From Hesseltinella vesiculosa (taxonomy: Eukaryota > Mucoromycota > Mucoromycetes > Mucorales > Cunninghamellaceae), in the NCBI GenBank assembly GCA_002104935.1, contig MCGT01000033.1, positions 124,001-188,000 of the forward strand: DNA of 64,000 bases, read 5' to 3'. Both the position numbers and the translations under genes were made by a program. Under the pieces are notes generated by a model. The model ran no database searches and was not told where the DNA came from. It saw only the letters and a program-made list of their open reading frames with translations. Below are positions 9,540 through 19,713 of the stretch, in pieces. How positions within the stretch are numbered: position 1 is the stretch's first letter; the number at the start of each line of letters is the position of its first letter.

Positions 9540-11504
9540 AGTATGTGCCCCTTCTTTTGAATGTCATTGTAAAAAGCTCATTCTCTCTTTCCCTTCTAGT
9601 GAGTGACATCATCAAGGAGCCTCTTGAACACGCTGAAATCGTGGAACAAAACGACACAAAGCAAGCGAAGACTCTTTCTGACCGTCTTTCGCTTATTTTT
9701 GCCTCGATTGCTCTGTTGAGTGATGGTTACCAAGCCAATATTATTGGCGCTGTCAAGCTCTGTCTCGAAGAAATCTACGGCTCGAGCGTGCTCAAGACCA
9801 ACCAAATGGGAACCAGAATCTCCAATGCCCTGTTGATCGGGAACATCGTTGGTATGATCGCCTTTGGTTTGATCATCGATCGTCTTGGTCGTAAATTCGG
9901 TATTGTGTTGTGTACTTTGATCGTCTGTTTGGTAAGCTCCTGACTTTTTTTTTCAGCTATCATCCTTTGCATAAATGCCATGACTCCGCTCACTTTTTTT
10001 TTTTTTCCCTTTTTCACACAGGGTATCATTTTGGCCACTGCTGCCAAGAGCGACAACCCTACCACCATTTTGTGGTTGATTGTTGTCTGGCGTGGTTTGA
10101 CCGGTGTCGGTACCGGTGGTGAAGTAAGCCCTCTTAACATCACGATTATTGACTTGAAGGCGATAACTCATCAGATATTCTTTTTTAGTACCCTTGTTCG
10201 TATGTCCTCTTTTTTTTTCGACGAACGAATGAACATCAGCCACGAGTGACTTACCACCTACCTTTTAATTTTCCAGTTCTGTAGTTGCTGGTGAATCTGC
10301 TGAAGAAAGCCACCGTTCCCGTGGTTTCTGGTTGATTTTCAGTGGTGATTTCATCATTGAGTAAGCAGCTCGTGAAGAAAAAGAAAGAAAAAAAACTGAT
10401 CATTTTTCTTCTCATAGCGTTGGTTTCTTGGTCGCCACCATTGTTCCTGTCATCTTGTTGGCTATCTGTGGTGAAGGTGGTTTGGAAGTTGTCTGGCGTC
10501 TGTCTTTGGGTCTCGGTTTGTTGTTGCCCTTGTCTGTCTTCTACTTCCGTCTCAAGATGCTCAACTCCAACGCCTACTCCAAGGAAGCCTTGACCAAGGA
10601 CGTGCCCTACCTTCTTATCTTGAAGCACTACTGGCCTCAATTGCTTATCACTGGTGGCATCTGGTTCTTGTATGATTTCATCACCTACTCCTTCGGTTTG
10701 TTCTCCGACACCATTCTCGCCATGGCTGTGCCTGGCAACTCCTTGATGCAAACCTTCCAATGGAACATTGTCCTCAACGTAAGTGACCCATTGAAAAAAT
10801 AATGTAGCTCACAGGCTTGCTTGGCAGGTGTTCTATCCCTTTGGTTCCATCGCCGGTGCTTACTTGTTGCCCTACGTTGGTACCCGCTACCTTTTGGCTG
10901 GCGGTTTCTTGTTCCAAGCCATTTTGGGTTGTATTATCGGTGGTCTGTCCACTCAAATCGTCAGCATCTTCCCATTGTTCGTTGTCCTCTACGGGTAAGT
11001 TTAATGTCCGCCGATGTAAGTGCCGATGCTCATTCCTTTTTCTCCCCCAGTATTTTCCTTGCTTTGGGTGAAGTCGGTGGTGGTAACTGTACCATTGTCA
11101 TTGCCAATGAAATGTACCCCACTGCCATCCGTGGTACTATGTTTGGTCTCTCTGCTGCCATCGGCAAAGCTGGTAAGTTTAACATGCTCAGCAGCATAAA
11201 AAATCAGACCTGCTCACCTTTTTTTTTTTTTTTAACAGGTGCCGCCATTGGTACCCAAGTTTTCATTCCTATCTTTGCTGCCATGACTGAATATACCAAC
11301 GGTGATGAAATCAAGGCTCAAGGTTATGTGTTCATCATCGGTTCCTTGATCGCTCTTGTCATTGCCATCATCTCCTACTTCACTGTGCCCGACATGACCA
11401 AGCTCCGCTACCAAGACCGCGATGAAGAATTCCGCCAAATGCTCGAAGCCAATGGCTATGATGTCACCAAGCTTGGTTTCCATGTCGAAAAGACTGCTGC
11501 CTAA
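9540..11504 (+). CDS. MFS permease, Git1 / phosphate:H+ symporter type
   Basis: Nine coding exons give 481 residues: 9540, 9600-9931, 10022-10123, 10189-10199, 10277-10360, 10418-10778, 10828-10994, 11051-11172 and 11239-11504. The phases sum exactly. The start codon is split: the A is the last base of exon 1 (AAAACAA then GTATGT) and TG opens exon 2, giving MSDIIKEPLEH. Hallmarks are the MFS loop motif GLIIDRLGRKFG, the GTGGEYPCSSVVAGES segment typical of the phosphate/glycerophosphoinositol permease branch, and about 12 hydrophobic segments. It should import an anionic phosphate compound or related metabolite across the plasma membrane; the substrate is not decidable from sequence. Exon 4 is only 11 nt. 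Codon use is strongly biased (TTG, GGT, GCC), suggesting high expression. Confidence 0.88.
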
Positions 11505-13811
11505 ATGATTTAATTTTTCTTCTTTCTACTCCTTAATTTTTCGAATATTATACAGTAAAATATTATACGCTTTTTTTTTCCGCCTTTAAAATGGAACATT
11601 GGGCACTTCGGGGAGTGGGCAGGTGGACAGGATCGGCCAAGTCGGGCAGGTGCACAGTGCCCGCATTTTATTTTTCAGTCAAAAAATTCAATGAAAAACA
11701 AGAGGCAAGACGGCGTCGCTTATTGGCGAAAGGAGTGTGCCAATGAAGAGGATAGCACACCTACCCGCTAATTCCAAGAGGAGAGAGTGGCCTGCCACTC
11801 TTTTGCCATCCAGTGTGACACAGCGAGACCACAAAACCAAGGCACCGCAGTGAGAAACACATCACCAGTCACGTAAGGGTAAGTTCATTCCTAGCCCAGC
11901 CTGCTTGCTCGTCATTACCTCGGACATCACGGTTGCCCTAGCTTGAAAAAAACTATGTGTTTTTCTTCATGCGTCAGCCAAACTTTATATCATGCAACAG
12001 CACATTCATAAAGTAGCATTGTCTATCAGGGCCAATATGTATCTTGAAGTAAAAATAAATAAAGAGTGAATAGTTACTCTCTTTTCTATCCTTTTTCGAA
12101 TGATTAGCATAAAACAAGTATGCCAGTAATAGATTACCCTGCAGCAAGCAACCTCGTTGCATTTTAGACTTGGCCATTCGACAGTTTTATTAACCGAGAC
12201 TCCAAGATTTCGTTGAAAAACAAAAGAAAAAGAAAAAACAAAACGGCGTGTCTGAAACTGTAGCTGGGATTCAATTCGTCATGCGCATCAGCGCCCATGT
12301 TCAAATGGTGCCAGCCAAAAACCATTACAACTTTCATTTTGCCATCGTTTTTTTAGCTGGGGAATTGGAGGTGCCAAGATGCAATCACTACATAGTTAGC
12401 TGCGTAACCGTCGCCAATGGACTTGGCTTTTTCAGCATCCAAGCCTTTGATAAGGCTTTGCTGCCATGCAAAATCTTACCTTGATCCATAAACTCAAAAA
12501 TAAATGAGCGGATTTTCAAAAGCGAAGAGCCCCCCCCCCCTTGCAATCGTTTAGAGCTCATTAGGCAAACCTCAAAAAATCTGGCCTACAGCAACTCGTC
12601 TCGAATTTGGCACACGCATTGCTTATAATGAGCAGCAGCCTTGGTGAAAATCACCAACTTTCTATACGATGTGACGCAGATCTTAAGCCATTCAATTAGG
12701 ATCTCTTAGGCTCAAAAAGAGGGAAACGATCCATTTTCACGCATCAACGAGACCACAGTGGGGTCCCAATATGCCGGGGTGTTCTGCTCAAACAAGCTAA
12801 GCTCTGTTTCAAACTTTATCGACTCTTTTTTGTTCTACCATTTCTGCCAAACACATTTTTTTTTTTGCGCTTGTCCACGCTCTTTCCCGTCCAGAATAAA
12901 AAAGATGATGCTGTGCAGACCTTTCTAAGTTAACACTGGTTTTCTATGACTCGCATGGTCACAGTAACTCATGAGCGGTGAGGATGAGAGTGGTGCTAAA
13001 ATAAGGCTTATCGATGCGATTACCCATCCAGCTCGTCGACGTCAATAGTTTTAAAGGTTCCCCAGCCATTTTTCCAAGGTGACCAGGGAAGTGGAGGAGG
13101 ATGAAGAAATACCTGACCTCCACTGATTTAAGCCAAATTCTGCGCAACGCCTTGCACATGATATAGAATGACACTGCGCACAGGCCACTCGGACCTCGTA
13201 GCGAAGATGGAGAGGTGAGTAAACCAGCGCGTTGTCACCCGTGCTAAGGCATGTTGCCCCTTTAACACATGGAATGAGACGGATATTCGCAACTGATTAG
13301 GCTAGGAGATATTAAGGCAGAAATCTCGAGGAATCGATGGCCAAACTGACCTGTAGAACTTCATGGCCGTCAAAAATAACTTGATCTCTTTTTTGGAAAT
13401 CCTAGTGGCGGATGCATCGTTGCTTTCTTTACGCCACCTTTGATGCTGATATGAGCTGCGATAGCCTGGTTTGGGCTATTACGTGGATATCCATCATGGG
13501 TAAGTCTTCGCCAAGAGGATTGGCAAAAGAAAGCTATTTCTTGATCCGTCGATTTTTTTTTAGGCCGCTTCTCGGAAGAGACAGAGCCGGATTTGGCACT
13601 GCGGCTAAATTATGAGTCAGGGGTGTCAAAACGCTTGGCTGGCGCTGTTTTCGCTGTAGCTTCCGTTACACCTGTTTGGAACAACTGCCTGGGACTACCA
13701 TTTTTGTAAATCTGTGGCTCAATTGGGATATTTAAAGGCGAGTTTTTTTCGGTTCTCTTTTTTCTTGACCTCACGTAAAAACAACTACCTAATATCTATT
13801 CAATTTTCATA
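11505..13811. other. Intergenic, no supported gene
   Basis: The stretch holds the 3' flank of the permease, an inverted copy of the dispersed repeat (12340-12490), an 11-base C run near 12530 and A/T homopolymers. Frames of 67-78 codons occur but show no domain and no gene structure. The last 80 bases are the promoter of the downstream dehydrogenase-like gene (GGATATTTAAAGG near 13727). Confidence 0.6.
12340..12490 (-). repeat. Dispersed intergenic repeat, inverted copy
   Basis: Read on the minus strand it gives GCTGAAAAAGCCAAGTCCAT, GCGACGGTTACGCAGCTAAC, then CCCCAGCTAAAAAAACGATG. This is the same block order as the copies at 6940 and 7370. Confidence 0.55.
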
Positions 13812-14468
13812 ATGCGCGTTACTGTATTTGGTGGGTCAAAAGGCTGCTCTCGCTTCATGGTACTCAATGGCCTGAAGTCAGATAACCCTCCTGAGTTCAC
13901 CTTGCTGGTGCGTAACCCAGATCAGATTCAATACACCCAAGAAGAAAAGGCCAAGCTCACGCTGGTGAAAGGAAGTGCTGATGACAAGGATGCCGTGCGA
14001 CGTGCCGTGGAGAATGCAGATGTAGTGGTGTTCAGCATTGGCAGTGCCCCCACCAAAACCATGCAAATGGCCGACCCGGACGTGTGTGCCCGTTGCTCCA
14101 AGGTGCTGCTGGACGTGGTGAGCGAGATGGACAAAAAACCCAACCGCATTATCTTTGTGTCAAGCACAGGGGTTACCGACAAGTCCGAGGTGCCTCTGCT
14201 GTTGCGACCCCTCTACAAGCTGCTGATTTCCAAAGCACATGAAGACAAGCGTGCAATGGAAGAGGTCGTTCATGCCAAAAACCCTGTGGATCATATCATT
14301 GTCCGCCCCTCCATGTTCACCGACGGTGCCCAAACCGAAAAATACCGCACTTCCAGCGAACGCCTTGTCGGCTACACCGTCTCCCGCGCCGATGTCGGTC
14401 ACTTTATGTTCACCCAGTGCTTGGACAAAGACACTTGGTTGAACAAGTCCGTCATTGTCACCAACTGA
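13812..14468 (+). CDS. NAD(P)-binding atypical SDR / NAD(P)H-binding protein, copy A
   Basis: A single-exon 218-residue protein. MRVTVFGGSKGCSR is a Rossmann nucleotide-binding loop of the NAD(P)H-binding (NmrA-like, atypical SDR) type, and VVVFSIGSAPT and IIFVSSTGV are the following strands. The C-terminal HIIVRPSMFTDG is typical of the family. Such proteins bind NADP(H) and act as reductases or redox sensors; the substrate here is unknown. It has a tandem paralogue 423 bp downstream in the same direction. Each gene has its own promoter, so they are not co-transcribed. Confidence 0.85.
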   Translation: MRVTVFGGSKGCSRFMVLNGLKSDNPPEFTLLVRNPDQIQYTQEEKAKLTLVKGSADDKDAVRRAVENADVVVFSIGSAPTKTMQMADPDVCARCSKVLLDVVSEMDKKPNRIIFVSSTGVTDKSEVPLLLRPLYKLLISKAHEDKRAMEEVVHAKNPVDHIIVRPSMFTDGAQTEKYRTSSERLVGYTVSRADVGHFMFTQCLDKDTWLNKSVIVTN

Positions 14469-14891
14469 AGCTCTTTTATTAAACCAATCTGCACTCCACT
14501 TTAATTATCTTTTACCCATTCCCTCAAATTAAACTTTTTTGTTATTTTCAATCGACCACGAGACTCTTTTTTTTTTTTTTTTTCTCGTCCCACATGTCAC
14601 GAGCCAAGGGAAAACAAAGCCCGAACACGAGCAAGAATGAAAGAAAAATAAGAACAGTGACACGACAGTTGCAATGATCACTCTGGTCTTGGCAGGTCCA
14701 ACGGATAAATCCAAAATGTGTGTTTAAATACGCACACTTGCTAAGCCAAACAGCCCACCAAGCCAGTGACCGAGCGGAAAAATTCGAACCGGGTGTTTCA
14801 GCCTGCCTGATATTTTTCTCTATAAAAGGGCGAGACTTTTTTCCCTTTTGGGACCTCTCAAAAATTTAATCTTTTTAAGAAGTTTAAAAAA
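14469..14891. other. Spacer between the tandem paralogues
   Basis: Contains the 3' flank of copy A, a run of about 18 T near 14566, and the promoter of copy B. There is no gene. Confidence 0.6.
14821..14828 (+). promoter_or_regulatory. TATA box of NAD(P)-binding paralogue B
   Basis: TATAAAAG lies 71 nt upstream of the ATG at 14892. Confidence 0.55.
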
Positions 14892-15548
14892 ATGCGTGTG
14901 GCTGTGCTTGGTGGATCGAGAGGATGTGCTCGAGAATTGGTTTTGAATGGGCTCGCGGCGCCTGTTCCTCCCAGCTTTACCCTGCTGGTTCGTAACCCCG
15001 ACACGATCGAATACACTAGCGAAGAAAAAGCCAAGATTAAGTTGGTGCAAGGCAGTGCCGAAGACAAGATGGCCGTGAGGCAAGCTGTGGAGAGTGCTGA
15101 TGTGGTTGTGTTTGGAATCGGATCAGCGATGACGATGACGTTACAAATGGCAGATCCGGGCGTGTGTTCCCGTTGCACACGCACTCTGATCGAGGTTGTC
15201 TCCGAATTGGGCAAACGTCCCAGTCGCATTGTCTTCATCACCACCACAGGAGCCGCAGTCAAAGATGAAATCCCGCTATTACTTCGGCCTTTGTATCACC
15301 TCATGCTGGCCAAACCCTTTGAAGACAAACTTGAAATGGAGCAAATCATCGCCTCCAGCTGCCCTGTCGACCATGTCATTGTCCGTCCGTCCCTCTTAAC
15401 AAACGGGGCCCTGACAAAGACCTATCGAACTGCAAGCGACTGCCTCGTGGGTTACACCATTTCCAGAGCTGATGTTGGCCATTTCCTGTTCACCCAGTGT
15501 CTGGACCAAGACACCTGGCTCAACAAATATGTCGTCATCACCTACTAG
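14892..15548 (+). CDS. NAD(P)-binding atypical SDR / NAD(P)H-binding protein, copy B
   Basis: Also 218 residues without introns, co-linear with copy A with no gaps. The nucleotide loop is MRVAVLGGSRGCAR, and the C-terminal VGYTISRADVGHFLFTQCLD is almost the same as in A. The pair is a tandem duplication that has diverged through the coding region, while the promoters differ (TATAAAAGGG here). It converges on the amino acid transporter, with 68 bp between the stop codons. Confidence 0.85.
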   Translation: MRVAVLGGSRGCARELVLNGLAAPVPPSFTLLVRNPDTIEYTSEEKAKIKLVQGSAEDKMAVRQAVESADVVVFGIGSAMTMTLQMADPGVCSRCTRTLIEVVSELGKRPSRIVFITTTGAAVKDEIPLLLRPLYHLMLAKPFEDKLEMEQIIASSCPVDHVIVRPSLLTNGALTKTYRTASDCLVGYTISRADVGHFLFTQCLDQDTWLNKYVVITY

Positions 15549-15616
15549 ATACCCTCCCTTTTTTTTTATAAAAAAAATATTTACAAATGATTGAAAAAGC
15601 CAAGGTGTTTGTCTGT

Positions 15617-17939
15617 TCAAACTGACGTTCCCCATTGCATCGAAGTGCTGTAGAGCGTGAAGAGCATGGTGACCACTCCAAAGATGATCAAGGCAATGTC
15701 GATCCAAAAGTGAATGCCATTGGTTGACGGCAATTTGATATGGAACATTGGCGGGAATATTAAGCTGAGAGGGCCTGTGTTGGTTGACGAAAAAGAAAAA
15801 GGGGGAAGTAAGCGACTGGGTCCTTTCTGCATTTTTATCTTCATGCTTAATTTTACAGCAGCAGATTGAGCCTATGAGACTAATAAACTTGTCTAGATCA
15901 TTGGCACCACCATGGGCAACAAGGCCGACGACAATAACAATCATGAAGCGTACCAGGTTTTTTTCCCATTTGATGCGGATGTCATACTTGCCAGTGCGTT
16001 GCCCAAAAAGAGCTTGCTCGACTATGCGGATGGTTGGGAACAGGGCCAGCACGTTGGAAAGTTGGACGGCAATGGCATAGCCAAATTGGACGCTGTTGGA
16101 TAAGGTGCTGGGGGGTAAATTCAAGAGCGCAACCGTCTCGATGGTACTGCCAAACGCCACATAGCCGAGAGTCGCAATCAAACATAGCGTCAGAGCAATC
16201 ATGCACATCACACACGATAATACAACGGGGAATTTCTCGGGTTTTTCCATGGCATCGCGGATGGGAATAATGAGGCCTAAGCGTTTACCCAAGATGAAGA
16301 TGAAAAAAAAAAGGAAAGAGGGCGAGTGTTGGCATGTTGCACTTGTCTTTGTGGGTCCAAACTTACCAATACCTTCAAATGAATAGACCGCCGTGCCAAT
16401 GAATACCGAGTAATGCTTAGGATTGAAGGTCCAGATCGTATCGGGCCCAGGTGACGGTACATTGGATCCATTGGTTCGGCCATTGTACACAAATATTTGC
16501 AGCAGATCGTAGCCCAGGAGCACCAATAAGCCAGTGATAATCAGGATATCCGAGAGAAGGGCTGTGGGTGAGATCTTGGCGATGTTACGGAGTAGCACAA
16601 ATGGCATCAGCAGCAAACAGACGCCCACCAACAATGGATTCGGTGGCAAGTTGATGGTTCCGTGAGAGAGGCCGCGTACGGCTTCTGTGATGTTTTGAAC
16701 AATAAAAATCGTTCCTCCGCATACAAACCCGAGCTAAAAGGGTCCTTTCATAAGCGATAGGGCAATTTTTTTTTTTTTTTTTTTTACCTGTGAAATGGAA
16801 ATGGAGAAGAGAACAATGCGGCGCATCCATTTCCCATACAGGGCTTCACCAATGTCACCATAAGAGCCGGTGATAAACTTTTTGCATTTCAGCAGTAGGA
16901 GGAAACAATACAGAGATATTCCGCCCATGAACCAAATGGTCACGATCGAGAACAGCAACCCGCCGTTGGAGAAAGCCTTTGGCAAAAAGAGAATGCCCGA
17001 GCCAATGAACGCCTTGAACAGGAGGAAGACGGTCTTGGTGATGCCTGTGCGATGGACCGCGTTGTGGGTGCTTTGCTGTCGGCGGAGCTTGCGTCGCTCG
17101 GCTTTGGCCACGATCTGGTTCCTTTGTAGCAACGGCGTTGCTTCGTCGAGTGGTCGGGTGAGGTGGTGGTGGTCATTGTCTTCATTGTCGGTGTCGGACA
17201 AATCTTCACCAGCAAAGTGATCCATCATGGACGCCAGGACCAGGTATTCCAAAAAATTATGTGTTTTGCCAAAGGCAGGCAGGTGCTGGGCTTGTTGATA
17301 CGAGTGCTGTAAGGACAACTGGGAATACTGCTGAGAGGATGAGATGGACGGTTGGCGATACAAGTCAGTGTAATCCCACTCTTGCTGTGAAGATGAGACG
17401 GAGCAAGGGCGGAAGAGTTCGTGAAAGGCTGACTGGACAGGCGATGAAGAGGAGTTGGTGACGGAGTGCACATGATCGTCCTTGTGAACGTCGTTTTGCT
17501 GGTGAAGCCGGCCAAGTCGTCGTTGCTGTTTGACATGGAAGCGGCGGAACCCGCCTGGTTTGGATAAATTCTCAAACAAGACCTCTTCGTCATCATGAGG
17601 CTGGCTGGCTTGCGGATGGGCGATCCTGCCTTGCTTCATGACCATGTCATTCGTGGACTTGGATCGATGCAGGTGGTGGCGCTGAAGCAAATGGTTGGCA
17701 GCGGCATAAATGTCATGAGTAATGGCAGTGCCAGCAAGATGGAATGGCACAGGGATTTCCGAAAGAGGACCAAGTGTTTGGTCGCTGAGTTGGTTGGCGC
17801 CTGTTTCGTCCATGGTCGGGTCAGAACATGTTGGATGAGAATCAGCACCATCGCCCGGCTCATAATGGCCACCGACAAGATGCTGCTGCACCAAAGTTGT
17901 CAGTGTTTCTTCTGGTATATGATTGGTTGCGCTGGTCAT
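15617..17939 (-). CDS. Vacuolar amino acid transporter, AAAP family (Avt3/Avt4-like)
   Basis: Four exons (17939-16788, 16733-16367, 16276-15857, 15774-15617) give 698 residues. The first 300 residues are hydrophilic, rich in His, Gln and Ser, and probably cytosolic. The membrane domain starts with KTVFLLFKAFIGSGILFLPK, the first-helix signature of the AAAP family, and about 10-11 hydrophobic helices follow. A long N-terminal tail plus this signature is typical of fungal Avt3/Avt4, which export amino acids from the vacuole. The last exon begins in the final helices (LSLIFPPMFHIKLP). Substrate preference cannot be read from sequence. Confidence 0.85.
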
Positions 17940-18387
17940 TCAAAATGGAATCTTGCAAAAAGAAAAAAAAAAAAAAGAGTGCAAGAAAAAAGTGCGGAAA
18001 GAGACAGAATTTTCTGCTGACTTGTTCCGCTCTCCAGCAGCAAGTTGGAATAGTCAAGCCAGTCAAAACAGGAGTGCCTTCATCGTGATAAAGTCACAAA
18101 TTAGTCTAAGAATGGTACGGTGGAACGGGCCCCCCCTTTTTGTTCTAGGTTTTTCATGCCTTGAAAAATGCAAGTCAGCTTAGCATGAATAATATAGTTC
18201 ACTGATTGGATGCAAATTCTCAACATTTTTTAAGAATCTGGGCCGATCTCCGGGATTCTGTCAGTTGCGGGTTGTCAAAAAGAAAAAAAAAACTTGTTTG
18301 GTGCCAGACGGGGTCCCCCTCCTCTTTCTCATGTGCATGTATGGTAAATAAAGCACCCTGATTTGTGAGCAAATAAAAAGAATAGTT
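17940..18387. other. Intergenic between transporter promoter and NmrA-like gene 3' end
   Basis: Contains poly-A runs, a CCCCCC stretch and AATAAA-like signals (18346, 18371). No gene is seen. Confidence 0.55.
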
Positions 18388-19275
18388 TTATTTGAATGCA
18401 TGTTTGTGCTCCGTCAAGTAGGCTTCCAGGGACTCTGGAGAGCGGCCGAGAAGGATAGGAAGGCCGCGGGTCTCGGGCAAGACAGTCAAATCGAGAGCAG
18501 CCAAGTTGTATGCAAGGCTATGCGGTAGGCCAATCTTTTCAGTGAACAGCTTGTATCGGGCGACAGGGTCGATGACTTGGTAAGTGATCGGGCGGCCTAG
18601 CACACGCGTGAACACCTGGGCGGTTTCTTCGTACGTGAGCAGATCGCCCACCATCTCGTACACCATGTCGCCATGTTTGGCGGGGTCCTCGGTCAGCACT
18701 ACGGACGCCAACTCGGCAATGTCCTTTGAGGAAATCCAGGGTGATTTGTCTTGGGGCGCATCTGTGCCTTGAAGGGCATTGTGCAGGCGGATGGCCGGGG
18801 CGTCAAATTGGACGAGGGTCGACATGAACCGGCCCGGCCGGATGATGACCAGTCGCTTGCGGCCAGGGATCGTCAGCATGGCGTTTTCAGCGCGCCAGTG
18901 GTCGTCTGCACTGAAAAAGGCCCGCCATCGCCAGCCAGCTGCCATACTGGAGAGGTCGACGATCTGCTCCACGCCCTGATCGTAGGCAGCTTGGGCAATT
19001 GCTTGTTTGATTTTGGCAAAATCAAAAGTGACAGTGATAGCAGCAAGGAGAAACAGTCGCTGATGACCCACCATGGCGTTTTGCAGAGGTGTCAAATCCG
19101 CGTAATCGCCTTCCACCACCGAAATCTGCGGATGGTGAGCTCCAAAGAGCTTGGCCACTTTTTCTGCGCTTCGAGCAAACAGCGTCAGTAAGGCACCTTT
19201 GGCAAGGAGAAACTTGACAGTCTGCGACCCAACATCACCGGTACCTCCTACGATGAAGATTTTGTTTGGTGCCAT
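18388..19275 (-). CDS. NmrA-like NAD(P)-binding protein
   Basis: A single exon of 295 residues; the ATG at 19275 (MAPNKIFIVGGTGDVG) directly opens the Rossmann GGTGDVG loop, so the in-frame upstream extension is rejected. It has LLTLFARSAEK (NADP-preferring basic residue after strand 2), IVDLSSMAAGWRW in the position of the SDR Ser strand, and LVIIRPGRFMSTL. NmrA-like proteins bind NAD(P) and are regulators or oxidoreductases. The C-terminal half (ISSKDIAELASVVL, HGDMVYEM, LTYEETAQVFTRVLGRPI) is the usual substrate-side region of quinone-oxidoreductase-like members. Confidence 0.82.
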   Translation of the reverse strand: MAPNKIFIVGGTGDVGSQTVKFLLAKGALLTLFARSAEKVAKLFGAHHPQISVVEGDYADLTPLQNAMVGHQRLFLLAAITVTFDFAKIKQAIAQAAYDQGVEQIVDLSSMAAGWRWRAFFSADDHWRAENAMLTIPGRKRLVIIRPGRFMSTLVQFDAPAIRLHNALQGTDAPQDKSPWISSKDIAELASVVLTEDPAKHGDMVYEMVGDLLTYEETAQVFTRVLGRPITYQVIDPVARYKLFTEKIGLPHSLAYNLAALDLTVLPETRGLPILLGRSPESLEAYLTEHKHAFK

Positions 19276-19713
19276 GAAGTGAAAATAAAAAGAGAGAGCT
19301 AGACTTCCGAGCGACCAATCGCACTTATTAATCTGAGCCATGCGTGGGAGACGGGAAAATGCTGGGCAACCCAAATGCTTAGATAATGGCAGTGATTGCG
19401 CAGTTTTTTGTACTATGTCAAGGGGCTTTGAAGTTGTGGAAAAAGGAGGTGAGCCATTGTGTCAGGTGCTATTGACATACAGTAAATGCCTGTCTGGCTG
19501 GTTAGTCATCAGGCTTATGGAGGTAAACAAATTGATTTTTTTTTCTGGCAGCATAGACATGATTGATGATTTATTTTATTCATAGAGATTTGATACAGCA
19601 AGGGAAGTGGATGGGAAAAATCTAAATGGTAGGAAAGAAAAAAAAAATGAAGCCAATGTTTGATATCTTGAGGGGAGAAGAGAGTGAGGCGGGGAAATAT
19701 GAAAAAGAAAAAT

